This document shows, piece by piece, positions 6,609 through 15,388 of a stretch of DNA of 17,703 nt. The translations under genes and the position numbers were made by a program. The DNA is from Candidatus Bathycorpusculum sp. (lineage in GTDB: Archaea > Thermoproteota > Bathyarchaeia > Bathyarchaeales > Bathycorpusculaceae), in contig WREZ01000002.1 of assembly GCA_009779045.1 (NCBI GenBank), forward strand, positions 1 through 17,703, read 5' to 3'. The first letter of the stretch is position 1, and every line of letters starts with the position of its first letter. The notes below the pieces were generated by a model. That model did not search any database, was not told where the DNA came from, and saw only the letters and a list, made by a program, of their open reading frames with translations.

Positions 6609-9600
6609 TTGCCACATATTAAAAGAATTGAGTTAAAAGGCTTCAAGTCTTTTGGGCCACAGACCGTAAAAGTAAATCTGGAAAAAGGCTTCACAGCATT
6701 TACTGGTCCAAACGGCAGTGGTAAAAGCAACATCATGGATGCTCTTCTTTTTTCCCTTGGCGAATTAAGCACTAAACGAATGAGAGCAGAAAACGCTTCA
6801 AAATTAATTTTCCATGGCTCCGAAAAAGGCGGCTTAGAAAAATCCAAAATGGCGAAAGTAATTGTCCAATTTGACAATACAGATGGACTAATGCCCGTAG
6901 ATACTTCCACCGTTACAATTTCCCGAGAAGTCTACCGTAACAATGGTCAAAGCATTTACCGATTAAACGGTCGACGAATGAGCCGAACACATATTATAGA
7001 AACACTCTCAATGGCTGCCATCAGTAGTTTGAGTCAAAATATCATACCTCAGGGTCAAATTACCTATTTAACTGAAGTTAATCCTTTGGGTCGTCGAAAA
7101 ATCGTCGAAGATCTTATTGGTATAGGTCAATATGATGGGGAGAAAGCTGAGGCAGAAGAAAAATTGCGTTCTGCTGATATTAGTATTCGTACTGCTATGG
7201 GTCGAATTGATGAAGTCCAAAAACGTCTTGATGACTTAGAACGTGAACGTAATCAGCTTTCACGATATAATTTTATCCAAGAAGAAACTAAAAAATTCCA
7301 TGCTATAAAAATTTCAAATGAAATTCTGCAGTTAAACAAAAAGCTTGAAGAATCTAATGTTGATCTGGGGAAAATTCAGGTTCGTGTTGATAAACTTAAA
7401 GAACAGCTTGAGCTGCGTAAAAATAAACGTTATGCAATTGAAGGTGAATGGCGTAAGCTTAGTGGAGAAGCTCTCGACGAGGGCGGTATCCAAATTCGTA
7501 AAGTTCAAATTGCTATTGGTGAGTTAAATTCACGTTTAACCCCTTTAACAACTCAGATCAATTCTAGTCAATCGAGTCTTGAGGGTTTGAAGAGTATTGC
7601 ACAAACTTATCAAGTTAGTCATGACTCCATGCAAAATGAGATAAAAGTTAATCGTTTAAAAATTCGTACTTTAAATGTGCAGCGTGAAAAGATTGAAGCG
7701 CAAATTGCTGAGAAGGATATTGCTTATGCTGCATTAGCTAAAGAGTCTGCGCAACTTTGGGAGGGCCTTAGTGGTAATAGTCAAAAAGTTCGTGGTGTAG
7801 AGTCACAGATAGAGGGCAGTACTAAGCGGTTGGCTTATCTTCGTTCGGAGTACACTAAAGATAAGGCTGCTATGCGAATTTGTGTTGGGCGTCTTAAGAA
7901 TTTTACAGTACGTAAAGAAAAGTTTCTTGTTAACCTTGCTGAATTAGAAAAGTCACTTGTTGATCTTGAACAGGTGCAGAGTGATCAAAAAGTTCAGTTA
8001 AAGAATCTTGAGGTTATTATTAATCGTAAACTTGATCAAAAAGAGTTACTGCAAAAAGACATCGCTAATGCAGAGTCAGTTGCGCGGAAGGCTAAGGATG
8101 CTGTTATAGAGTTTGCAACCCAAAAAGATCTTGCGGCAACTATAGCACAAGAAGAAAAAGCGTTGCGCAGTATTGAAGAAATGGGTGATATAGGTGCTAT
8201 TAACGGTATTTATGGTCGACTTCGTGGTTTAATAAAGGTTGATAAGAATTATAGAAAGGCTTTTGAGGCAGCTGCCACGGGTTGGCTTGACGCGTTAGTG
8301 GTAAAAGATGTTGATGCCGCTTTTATGTGTGCTGAAACGTTGCGTCGTATGAAATTGGGCAGAATTAAGATTATACCTTTGCAGGGGGCTGTTTCACAGA
8401 AAACAAAAATTGCACCCCTACGTGATGGCGTAATTGGTCAACTTGTAGCTTTTCTTAAGTATGATAAAAAGTTTGAGTTCGCAGTTGACTATGTTTTTGG
8501 TGATACCACAGTTGTTTCAAATGATAAAACAGGATTTACGCTTTCAAATGATGGGTATCGCTCCGTAACAGTTAATGGTGATTTATATGAATCAGGCACT
8601 TTCGAAAGCGGTTTCTATAGAGCACCTATCGATTTTTCAACAATAATTCCCAGCGAAAACGCGTTAAATAATCTAGGCACTGCTGTAAATACTCTTCAAA
8701 CACATTTAACACAAAGAAGCACAGATATAACAAATATTGATCAAGAAATTGAAGATGCAAAAATTGAAATGGTCCGCCTTAACGATTTTATCACTACACT
8801 AGACCGTGAAGTTGTAAGGCTTAAACGTAGTGTTAAACGTACTCAAATTAATGTTAGACAAACTGAAAAATATGGTGGAAGATTAGAACGCGAAATCGCA
8901 GCCTACAAAGGTCACATGAGCTTGTATATGTCTGAACGTAACATAATTAAGAAAGCCATGCAAAAAAGCCATATTGAACTTGTAGAGCTACGCAAAAAAA
9001 CAGATGTAAGCCACATCCAAGGCTTAGAAGTACAACGAGAAAAAATCGGTGACGCCACAACTACATTAAAACAGCAATTAGGCACCATGAAAACAGATAT
9101 TTCCACGTTACAGTCAACATTTGATAATGTATTACGTGTAGGATATCAAACAGTAAAAATCCACATATCAAAAACAGGCCAACAACAAAGAAAACTAGAA
9201 AAAGAAATTGAAGAAGCAATACAACAACGTGACATATACAAAAAAGAAATTGAAACACTAGAAAAAACACGAGATGAACTCTCCAACACTGTTTTATCTG
9301 CACGCGAAGAATCCCAAAAATTTACCACACAAATTGATAATATAGACCATGAATTACGTCGCCTAGATCCAGAACATGTAGAGGCAAACGAATTTCTTAA
9401 CCAGTTAAACCTAACAATTCAAACCAGTAAATTACAACAACAAACACTACAAATCCGACTGCAACAGTACGGGTTTGAACAAGCCTTTGAAGTTAGCCAA
9501 AAACAAGTCGAAGACGCCGACACCTCCATCCGCATGATGCAATTCGAGTTAGAACGAATAGGCGCTATTAACCAATTAGCCATTAGTCATTATGACGATC

Positions 9601-10181
9601 AAATCGGTCGTTACAGAGAACTCTCCATACGACTAAACGAGTTAGAACGCGAAAAACAAGCCATAGTCACATTCATGGATGAAATCGAAGCAAAAAAACG
9701 CAGAGTTTTCATAACAGCATTTGAAAAAATCAACAACAACCTCAAAGACTATTTCGATAAACTAACCGGCGGTGGAACAGCCATACTAAAACTAGAAAAC
9801 CCAGACGAACCCTTCACCGGCGGCATAGACATGATAGTTCAATTCCCAAACAAACCCGAAATCGTCGTCAGCGGAGCTAGCGGTGGCGAACGCTCATGCG
9901 CAGCAGTCGCCTTCATATTTAGCCTAAGAGAATTCACACCCTCAACCTTCTATATCTTAGACGAAGCCGACGCACACCTAGACGCTTACCACACAACAAA
10001 ACTCGCCGAACTACTACGCGCAGAAGCCGCAAAAACACAATTTATAGTCATTAGTCTACGCCCCGAAATGGTCAACAAAGCCCAAAAAGTCTACGGCGTC
10101 TACGAACGAAACGGCATCTCAAATGTCATCACAGCCAAATTCCCACCCGAAACAACCACAAAAGGAGAGCTAACCAAATAA
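6609..10181 (+). CDS. smc: Chromosome segregation protein SMC
   Basis: The ATPase of the SMC-ScpAB condensin-like complex, which organises and segregates the chromosome by loop extrusion. At 1190 residues it has the usual full length. The N-terminal head begins PHIKRIELKGFKSFG, with Walker A GPNGSGKSN at about 33-41. A long coiled coil follows (about 170-510), then the hinge near 530-680 (GIYGRLRGLI onward to VTVNGDLYESGTF), then the return coil (about 685-1040). The C-terminal head has the signature SGASGGERS near 1087-1095 and Walker B TFYILDEADAHLD near 1110-1122. The start is a TTG, supported by the canonical N-terminus and by an SD region at 6592-6603. It overlaps scpA by 1 nt. Codon use is T-rich in the middle and strongly A/C-rich in the last third. 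Paralogues such as Rad50 are excluded because the hinge is SMC-type and no zinc hook is present. Confidence 0.97.
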   Translation: MPHIKRIELKGFKSFGPQTVKVNLEKGFTAFTGPNGSGKSNIMDALLFSLGELSTKRMRAENASKLIFHGSEKGGLEKSKMAKVIVQFDNTDGLMPVDTSTVTISREVYRNNGQSIYRLNGRRMSRTHIIETLSMAAISSLSQNIIPQGQITYLTEVNPLGRRKIVEDLIGIGQYDGEKAEAEEKLRSADISIRTAMGRIDEVQKRLDDLERERNQLSRYNFIQEETKKFHAIKISNEILQLNKKLEESNVDLGKIQVRVDKLKEQLELRKNKRYAIEGEWRKLSGEALDEGGIQIRKVQIAIGELNSRLTPLTTQINSSQSSLEGLKSIAQTYQVSHDSMQNEIKVNRLKIRTLNVQREKIEAQIAEKDIAYAALAKESAQLWEGLSGNSQKVRGVESQIEGSTKRLAYLRSEYTKDKAAMRICVGRLKNFTVRKEKFLVNLAELEKSLVDLEQVQSDQKVQLKNLEVIINRKLDQKELLQKDIANAESVARKAKDAVIEFATQKDLAATIAQEEKALRSIEEMGDIGAINGIYGRLRGLIKVDKNYRKAFEAAATGWLDALVVKDVDAAFMCAETLRRMKLGRIKIIPLQGAVSQKTKIAPLRDGVIGQLVAFLKYDKKFEFAVDYVFGDTTVVSNDKTGFTLSNDGYRSVTVNGDLYESGTFESGFYRAPIDFSTIIPSENALNNLGTAVNTLQTHLTQRSTDITNIDQEIEDAKIEMVRLNDFITTLDREVVRLKRSVKRTQINVRQTEKYGGRLEREIAAYKGHMSLYMSERNIIKKAMQKSHIELVELRKKTDVSHIQGLEVQREKIGDATTTLKQQLGTMKTDISTLQSTFDNVLRVGYQTVKIHISKTGQQQRKLEKEIEEAIQQRDIYKKEIETLEKTRDELSNTVLSAREESQKFTTQIDNIDHELRRLDPEHVEANEFLNQLNLTIQTSKLQQQTLQIRLQQYGFEQAFEVSQKQVEDADTSIRMMQFELERIGAINQLAISHYDDQIGRYRELSIRLNELEREKQAIVTFMDEIEAKKRRVFITAFEKINNNLKDYFDKLTGGGTAILKLENPDEPFTGGIDMIVQFPNKPEIVVSGASGGERSCAAVAFIFSLREFTPSTFYILDEADAHLDAYHTTKLAELLRAEAAKTQFIVISLRPEMVNKAQKVYGVYERNGISNVITAKFPPETTTKGELTK

Positions 10182-10954
10182 TGACCGCACCCCGTTCCTC
10201 CAAGTCCCCCTCCGCCTCATCCACTACTACAACAACACCAACCCAAAATGCTCCTTCACGCAGACCATTCTATTTACGCCCACCTTGGAACATCCTTTTC
10301 GAACTTAGCAAAATAGAAAAACTCGGTACACCATGGAACATAAACATAGCCTACCTTCTACGCTCCTTTCTCACAGAAATGGACCACACAGGCAAAATAG
10401 ACTTCCGTGCATCAGGTGTCGCCTTAGACTCATCCGCACTAATATACCTAATGAAATCCAAACTCCTCCTAACCCTAAACGACCCACCCCCACCGGCAGC
10501 ACAAAAACTTCCCCCAGACTTCATACCACCCCCACTATTCCTACCCCTCCGACACGAATTAACCTCAACAACCATACAACACCTCCTTGAAGTCTTAGAC
10601 GAAGTTCTAAAAGGTGAAAAACTCTCCCGATTAGACCGCATGGCCGTTCAAACACCTATTCTACCATCAGTTTCAGATCTACTTCCACAATTTGACAGAT
10701 TTATGGCTGAACTAGAAACTCAAGTTGACCAACTCTATGCATTATTGGTAGAAAAAGTCCACGGTCAGGGCATTATTGACTTTTCAACCCTAACTAAAGG
10801 CGCAACACGTATAGAAGCCTTAAGAATGTTCATTTACCTACTTTTCCTAGCACAAGACGGTTTAGTAAGTTTATGGCAAAATGAAGAAACAGAAGAATTA
10901 TACATCGCAGTGGGGAACCTAAAAGTTGGAAAAGCAAAACAACAATTCAATTGA
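10181..10954 (+). CDS. scpA: Segregation and condensation protein A (kleisin ScpA)
   Basis: The kleisin that bridges the two SMC heads and binds ScpB. 257 residues. Residues 1-28 are a Ser/Thr/Pro-rich tail, not conserved in the family. The N-terminal helical domain follows (PPWNILFELSKIEKL, then IAYLLRSFLTEMDHTGKIDFRASGVALDSSALI), the SMC-neck binding part. A proline-rich linker lies at about 100-130. The C-terminal winged helix (about 205-250, TRIEALRMFIYLLFLAQDGLVSLWQ) is the usual cap-binding domain. The ATG overlaps the smc stop in TAATG, so translation is coupled. An SD-like GGAG at 10164-10167 lies inside smc. The first 400 nt are extremely C-rich on the coding strand (27 C against 3 G in 10501-10560). 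Confidence 0.9.
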   Translation: MTAPRSSKSPSASSTTTTTPTQNAPSRRPFYLRPPWNILFELSKIEKLGTPWNINIAYLLRSFLTEMDHTGKIDFRASGVALDSSALIYLMKSKLLLTLNDPPPPAAQKLPPDFIPPPLFLPLRHELTSTTIQHLLEVLDEVLKGEKLSRLDRMAVQTPILPSVSDLLPQFDRFMAELETQVDQLYALLVEKVHGQGIIDFSTLTKGATRIEALRMFIYLLFLAQDGLVSLWQNEETEELYIAVGNLKVGKAKQQFN

Positions 10955-11678
10955 AACTCAAACAGACGTAGCTGAGCAACCACTACCTAACCAGGTAACT
11001 GAAGAGGAACAACAAACAATATCCGCAGATCAGTCAATTACAACCATTGTAGAAACCGAATCTACCGCGGACCAAACCAGTCCGGATCCGATTGATCAAA
11101 ATGATGTTGAAGATAAAGAAGCTGATGCGGTCCATGCTGCTGAGAAGTTAAAGCATAATTTGGCACTTATTGAAGCCGCCTTATATGTAGCGGGAAAGCC
11201 TTTGGATATAAACGTTTTATGTCAAGTTGTTGGCAGTCGCTCTAAAAAGAGAGTAAAAAAGTATGTTGATTTTGTTATAAAAGGCTATGCTGATAGGGAT
11301 TCGCCTTTGGAAATTTTGGCTTTAAAGGATGAACGTTATGTTTTGCAGGTTAAGGCTGAGTTTACTCCGCTTATAAAGAAGCTGGTGGATAGGCCTTTGC
11401 TTTCGTCTGGTCCTCTTAAGACTTTGTCTTATATTGCGTTTAGGCAACCTATTACTCAGAAAAGGGTCATTGAAGTTCGTGGGCAGCATGCTTATGGTCA
11501 TGTGAAATTGTTAAAGGATATGGGGTTGATTATGTCTGATCGTGTTGGGCGTTCAATGGCGCTTAAGACTACAGATTATTTTGCGGACTATTTTGGGTTA
11601 ACTCAGGATACTTCTGCTATGAAGCGTGAGTTGAGACGTATTTTTGGTGATGTAGCTAAGGAAGTAGAGCAAACTTAA
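10926..11678 (+). CDS. scpB: Segregation and condensation protein B (ScpB)
   Basis: The kleisin-associated winged-helix (kite) partner of ScpA. 250 residues. The folded part starts near residue 76 (NLALIEAALYVAGKPLDINVL), the usual first residues of ScpB, and continues through two winged-helix domains, with RPLLSSGPLKTLSYIAFRQPITQKRVIEVRG opening the second. Residues 1-72 are an acidic, Gln/Thr/Asp-rich tail that looks disordered and is not part of the family core. The TTG start at 10926 overlaps scpA by 29 nt in another frame; no in-frame ATG exists before the conserved core, so a TTG or GTG start is required and a shorter form is possible. Base use flips within the gene from A/C-rich at the tail to T/G-rich in the core (17 G against 10 C in 11341-11400). 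It ends the condensin operon. Confidence 0.9.
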   Translation: MEKQNNNSIETQTDVAEQPLPNQVTEEEQQTISADQSITTIVETESTADQTSPDPIDQNDVEDKEADAVHAAEKLKHNLALIEAALYVAGKPLDINVLCQVVGSRSKKRVKKYVDFVIKGYADRDSPLEILALKDERYVLQVKAEFTPLIKKLVDRPLLSSGPLKTLSYIAFRQPITQKRVIEVRGQHAYGHVKLLKDMGLIMSDRVGRSMALKTTDYFADYFGLTQDTSAMKRELRRIFGDVAKEVEQT

Positions 11679-11686
11679 ATGGATAT

Positions 11687-11741
11687 GTTTATATGGAAAT
11701 TAACCGTTAGTGACTACGCTAATTAAAAGGAATGCAGAATA
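11687..11741 (+). promoter_or_regulatory. rps8e promoter with CTACGCTAATT element
   Basis: A TATA-like TTTATATGG lies at about 11688-11696, placing the transcription start near 11717-11722. At that point is CTACGCTAATT (11714-11724), identical over 11 nt to 17667-17677 in the right-end repeat cluster, and part of an imperfect TTAG...CTAA dyad (11707-11722). AAAGGA near 11726 is a weak SD for the ATG at 11742. Confidence 0.4.
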
Positions 11742-12137
11742 ATGTCTACTCATAGCAGTTTACGCAAAAGAAAACTATCAGGCGGTAAAAAAAGAGTTTA
11801 TCGTACGAAAAAGAAGTACGAAGCAGCGGGCTATCCTGCTGAAACAGTTCTAGGGGAACCAAAACGTAAAATCACCCGAAGCTTAGGCGGTAACATAAAA
11901 GTTAAAGCCTTAACAGAAAATTTTGTCTCCGTAACTGATAAAAGAACAGGACAAACCCAAAAGGTAGAAATTCTCCGTGTAGTTCGAAACGGTGCAAATG
12001 TTGACTACAACCGTCGAGGTGTCATAACTAAAGGCACAGAAATTGACACAACACTTGGTCACGCAAAAGTAACCAGCAGACCAGGCGCAGACGGAGTCAT
12101 AAACGCTGTTCTAATCGCTGGCAAAGAAAAACAATAA
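11742..12137 (+). CDS. rps8e: 30S ribosomal protein S8e
   Basis: An archaeal/eukaryotic-specific small-subunit ribosomal protein; 131 residues, normal for archaea (about 125-130). The N-terminus is very basic (SSLRKRKLSGGKKRVYRTKKKYEAAG) and followed by the S8e pattern: KRKITRSLGGNIKVKAL, then VSVTDKRTGQTQKVEILRVVRNGANVDYNRRGVITKGTEIDT and a C-terminal SRPGADGVINAVLI. It has its own TATA-like element, so it is probably transcribed apart from scpB. It converges on srp19 with only 20 nt between stops. The S8e-SRP19 neighbourhood occurs in other archaea. Confidence 0.97.
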   Translation: MSTHSSLRKRKLSGGKKRVYRTKKKYEAAGYPAETVLGEPKRKITRSLGGNIKVKALTENFVSVTDKRTGQTQKVEILRVVRNGANVDYNRRGVITKGTEIDTTLGHAKVTSRPGADGVINAVLIAGKEKQ

Positions 12138-12157
12138 AAAATATTTTTTTAATATTT
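12138..12157. terminator. Bidirectional terminator between rps8e and srp19
   Basis: The 20 nt between the two stop codons are only A and T. AAATATT (12139-12145) and AATATTT (12151-12157) are perfect arms, with a run of seven T at 12144-12150 on the plus strand for rps8e and A-runs that read as T on the minus strand for srp19. Confidence 0.5.
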
Positions 12158-12487
12158 TTATTTTCTATACTTATGTAATTGTTTTTGTTGTTCTGCTTGC
12201 TGTTGTTGTTTTATAGTTACAAGTTGGTTTGCAAGTTTTAGAATTATTTGTTCTTTTGGTTCTTTTTTCTTTACAGTGAGCATGCCCATTTTTACCCAAG
12301 GCGTTTTAGGATAACCCGCTGTTGGGTTAATGTCGTTTTGTAATCCAAGTTTGTCAGCGGCCTCTTTGAGCTCTAAAACTTTAGGACTAAATACTGCCAT
12401 ATTTTTAGGAACCCGTCTACCTTCGCTTTTGCTTTTTCCAACATCAAAGTAGACCGGCCAAATTATTGCATTATCTGATTTTCGCAT
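12158..12487 (-). CDS. srp19: Signal recognition particle 19 kDa protein (SRP19)
   Basis: Binds the tips of helices 6 and 8 of 7S SRP RNA and allows SRP54 to assemble, for co-translational targeting to the membrane. 109 residues. The family pattern is clear: IIWPVYFDVGKSKSEGRRVPKNMAV at residues 8-32, then the AADKLGL helix and YPKTPWVKMGMLTVKKKEPK, the RNA-contact region. The last 20 residues are Gln-rich (KQQQQAEQQKQLHKYRK), a low-complexity tail beyond the conserved fold. The ATG at 12487 follows AAGGA about 11 nt upstream and lies 18 nt after the gltX stop, so srp19 is the last gene of the minus-strand operon. The SRP RNA gene is not in this window. Confidence 0.95.
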   Translation of the reverse strand: MRKSDNAIIWPVYFDVGKSKSEGRRVPKNMAVFSPKVLELKEAADKLGLQNDINPTAGYPKTPWVKMGMLTVKKKEPKEQIILKLANQLVTIKQQQQAEQQKQLHKYRK

Positions 12488-12505
12488 TTTTCTTTTCCTT
12501 CTGTC

Positions 12506-14311
12506 CTATTTATGGGTATAATACGCTACCAGTTTTTGGTCAACAACATTATCTACTCGTGTAAACCCAAATCGTTCAAACTGTATAACCTTGTCTGGCT
12601 TTAATTTTTTGCTTTCACTTTCCGCAAAACCCGTTATCATTTGAGCGTTCTGCAATACTATTTCACAGTAAATTTCTGTGCCCTTTGGAATCCAGTGAAT
12701 AATTGGAGCCTTAATTTTTCTCACATCCTCATAGGATTCGCTTAAGTATTTAGCTTCAACCGCTAATATTTTAGGTTCAACCGCGTCAATAGTTGTTTGT
12801 TTATCAACTTTTGTAACTTCTATGTTAAAGAGTTCCATGAACCTAATAGTTTTGCCTGCCTCCATGAGTGTTACGTCTTTTTTAGAAACCCAAAAACTTG
12901 CAGACGCTTCATCTCCTTTGTTGGGCATTATAGTGTATTCTCGAAAACCGCGTTCAGGTTTTTCTGGATATAAGGGCAGTTTTGATGTGAATTCTTTAGG
13001 CATTTCTTTAACTTTAAGTTCAATAGGTTCAGATACAAAAAAGTATCTATCACTGGAGGCATCCAAAATTTTACGATTATGCGAATATAGATTTTCCCAG
13101 CTTAACGTAACATCATTAGCCTTTATTCCCACATCAATGATCATTTTTTTAATAGCCTCAGATGTAATTCCCCGTTTACGCAAAGCTGCAAACGTGCCAA
13201 GACGAGGGTCATCAAACCCTGCATATGTTCCCTCTTTAACACCTGCAATAATTTTGGATTTACTCAAAAACGCGTCTGTAATTTTAAGTCTGCCATAATG
13301 TATAGCCTCTGGATATTCCCATCCGAGAGCTTGATACATGTATTTTTGGCGTATCATGTTAGTGTAGTGTTCTTTACCGCGAATAATATGGGTCATACCC
13401 ATTAAATGGTCATCTATACCTGCGGCCAAATTGTAAAGCGGCCAAAGAGTATATTTACTGCCTACACGTGGATGGGGATACTTTTTAGTATCAATAATAC
13501 GTAGTGCTGGCCAATCACGAACCGCTGGATTAGGGTGATCCAGTTCTGTTTTTACCCGTACGACTGCCTGTCCTTCCTTGTAGTCACCGTTTAACATTTT
13601 ATGCCAACGATCCAACTGTTCTGTAGCTGATAAGCCACGACATGGACAGGCTTGTCTTGATAAGGTTATTTTATGAAAAACCTCTTGTTTACACTCACAA
13701 ACATAGGCAGCGCCTAAATTTACAAGTTTTTCTACATGCTCATAATAGATAGATAATCTATCACTTTGAATGTATTCTTCATCTACTTCTACACCTAACC
13801 ATTTTAAATCTCTACGAATGCTTTCATAAAATTCTAAGGCTGGTTTTTTGATTTTAGGATCAGTGTCTTCAAAACGAAGAATAAATTTACCCTTATACAT
13901 ACGCGCATATTCATGACTAAGCACAATTGCTCTAGCACTACCCAAATGCAACACACAATCAGGGTTAGGAGAAAATCTTGTGATGATTTGTGTATACTTG
14001 TCTACGTTAGGTAGACTAGCGAGTTTTTTTTCTTCAGGTTTTTCTTTCTTTTGTGTTTCCGGCCAATTTTGCTCTACAATAACCTTCTGTTCAGCTAATG
14101 AATAACTATTAACCTCTTCTACAATACTGTTAATTACTACAGATAACTCTTTAACGCCTGATCGTAGATCTTGTCTTTCTCCAAGAACCTTTCCAACCAT
14201 AGCGCCTGCTTGTGCTTTACCATCATGCGAAACGGCGTTAAGCAACGCTGCCTTTCGAATTAATTCTATAAGATTTTTATCTTGTTCAAGCGCCAAATCT
14301 TTTACACTCAC
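12506..14311 (-). CDS. gltX: Glutamyl-tRNA synthetase, archaeal type
   Basis: Charges tRNA-Glu; in archaea of this type it usually also misacylates tRNA-Gln, which GatDE then amidates (family knowledge). 601 residues. An N-terminal archaeal/eukaryotic-type extension spans about 1-105. The class I catalytic core begins TRFSPNPDCVLHLGSARA (HIGH motif as HLGS, about 121-124). A Cys cluster CECK...CPCRG at about 201-223 is the zinc-binding insertion. The KMSKS equivalent is FLSKSK near 346-352. The C-terminal beta-barrel anticodon-binding region (about 400-601) marks the archaeal/eukaryotic rather than bacterial form. The GTG start lies 6 nt after the ggps stop with no good SD, so translation probably depends on the upstream gene. 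A GlnRS assignment is less likely but cannot be fully excluded from motifs alone. Confidence 0.95.
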   Translation of the reverse strand: MSVKDLALEQDKNLIELIRKAALLNAVSHDGKAQAGAMVGKVLGERQDLRSGVKELSVVINSIVEEVNSYSLAEQKVIVEQNWPETQKKEKPEEKKLASLPNVDKYTQIITRFSPNPDCVLHLGSARAIVLSHEYARMYKGKFILRFEDTDPKIKKPALEFYESIRRDLKWLGVEVDEEYIQSDRLSIYYEHVEKLVNLGAAYVCECKQEVFHKITLSRQACPCRGLSATEQLDRWHKMLNGDYKEGQAVVRVKTELDHPNPAVRDWPALRIIDTKKYPHPRVGSKYTLWPLYNLAAGIDDHLMGMTHIIRGKEHYTNMIRQKYMYQALGWEYPEAIHYGRLKITDAFLSKSKIIAGVKEGTYAGFDDPRLGTFAALRKRGITSEAIKKMIIDVGIKANDVTLSWENLYSHNRKILDASSDRYFFVSEPIELKVKEMPKEFTSKLPLYPEKPERGFREYTIMPNKGDEASASFWVSKKDVTLMEAGKTIRFMELFNIEVTKVDKQTTIDAVEPKILAVEAKYLSESYEDVRKIKAPIIHWIPKGTEIYCEIVLQNAQMITGFAESESKKLKPDKVIQFERFGFTRVDNVVDQKLVAYYTHK

Positions 14312-14317
14312 TAAATG

Positions 14318-15388
14318 TTACATGTCGCGTTTAATCAAGAATTCGGAGAACGCTTGTAATTTTTCCTTAGCCTCAGGTGTAGGCAACAAACAATTTACCT
14401 CATTCCAACTCTCAGTTACCATTTTTTGTGCCGTCTGCGCAGTGTACTCAATAGCCGTATACTTTTGCATAATAGCAATTGCCTCATCCCGCAACGCTTG
14501 AGCGCTAGTGTGCATATCAAGAATTTCAACAAGTCGCTTCCTATCTAACTCATTGGCGTTTTTAAGCGTATAAATTACCATAAGAGTACGTTTACCCTCT
14601 GTAATATCTTGACCCACTCCACCTTTCTTTTTAGCAAATTCTTGACCTGTTAAATCCAAAATATCATCCTGCATCTGAAACGCAACCCCTATACTCTCTG
14701 CGAAACGTCCCAGTTTTTCTACTAAAGTTTTTTCTGCACTAGAGATAACCGCCGCCATTTTCGCTGCCATACGCGCTAAAGTACCCGTCTTATAGGCACA
14801 CATCTGCAAATAATCTGCTTCCGTAACATTATTAGCATTAGCTAACCCTCGATGCCACGCAATATCCATAGCCTGCCCCAAACTAAGATTAATCATCTCT
14901 TGCACATAAACCTCATAAACACCACAAAGCACCTCAGCAGACAACTTTACATCCTTTGTCATCAAAGACAACAAAGGCATATAATACATGGCATTACCCA
15001 CATTAACAGAAATATCTAATCCATACACCTTATAAGTACAAGGTTTACCACGACGCAACTCTGAGGTATCTTCTATATCATCAATAACCAATGTACCGTT
15101 ATGAATAACCTCAGGAATAACAGCAAAATCTATGTAATCATCCTCATTTTTACCCAACGCTTTACAGATAAGCAAAAACAAAGCCGGGCGCCAACGCTTT
15201 CCCCCTCTATCTAACATATCCCAAATAGGATCTGCTATAGCCTTATCCATAGTCTCCAAATTATAACTATACATAGGCGGAATAACTTGAAAAAGAATTG
15301 AATCCTTAGCAAATTTACGAGGAAGATACTTCTCAATAACCTTATCAATTAACAGAGCCTTGTCTTCAAGAAAACCTTCAATATCCAA
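14318..15388 (-). CDS. Geranylgeranyl diphosphate synthase-type prenyltransferase
   Basis: Condenses DMAPP with IPP units to a long prenyl diphosphate, the precursor of archaeal ether lipids. 356 residues. The first Asp-rich motif is DDIED in HNGTLVIDDIEDTSELRRGKP (about 105-125), and the second is DDILD in FQMQDDILDLTG; KYLPRKF, GGKRWRP and the KTGTLARMA segment are also typical. The motif context closely resembles eukaryotic (type III) GGPP synthases, with LxIDDIED and LRRG. The residues five and four positions before the first Asp are Gly and Thr, whereas classical archaeal (type I) GGPP synthases have a bulky aromatic at -5 that limits chain length. Product length (C20 or C25) therefore cannot be read from this motif alone. 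The TTG start follows the fni stop with no gap; GGGG about 11 nt upstream is a weak SD. Confidence 0.92.
   Translation of the reverse strand: MDIEGFLEDKALLIDKVIEKYLPRKFAKDSILFQVIPPMYSYNLETMDKAIADPIWDMLDRGGKRWRPALFLLICKALGKNEDDYIDFAVIPEVIHNGTLVIDDIEDTSELRRGKPCTYKVYGLDISVNVGNAMYYMPLLSLMTKDVKLSAEVLCGVYEVYVQEMINLSLGQAMDIAWHRGLANANNVTEADYLQMCAYKTGTLARMAAKMAAVISSAEKTLVEKLGRFAESIGVAFQMQDDILDLTGQEFAKKKGGVGQDITEGKRTLMVIYTLKNANELDRKRLVEILDMHTSAQALRDEAIAIMQKYTAIEYTAQTAQKMVTESWNEVNCLLPTPEAKEKLQAFSEFLIKRDM

Noticed and set aside
6609..10181. Rad50-like ATPase instead of SMC
   Set aside because: The centre of the coiled coil holds an SMC hinge, not a CxxC zinc hook, and scpA and scpB follow directly.
12822..13298. 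158-codon plus-strand frame inside gltX
   Set aside because: Antisense to the GluRS catalytic and anticodon-binding regions, with no ribosome site or recognisable domain.
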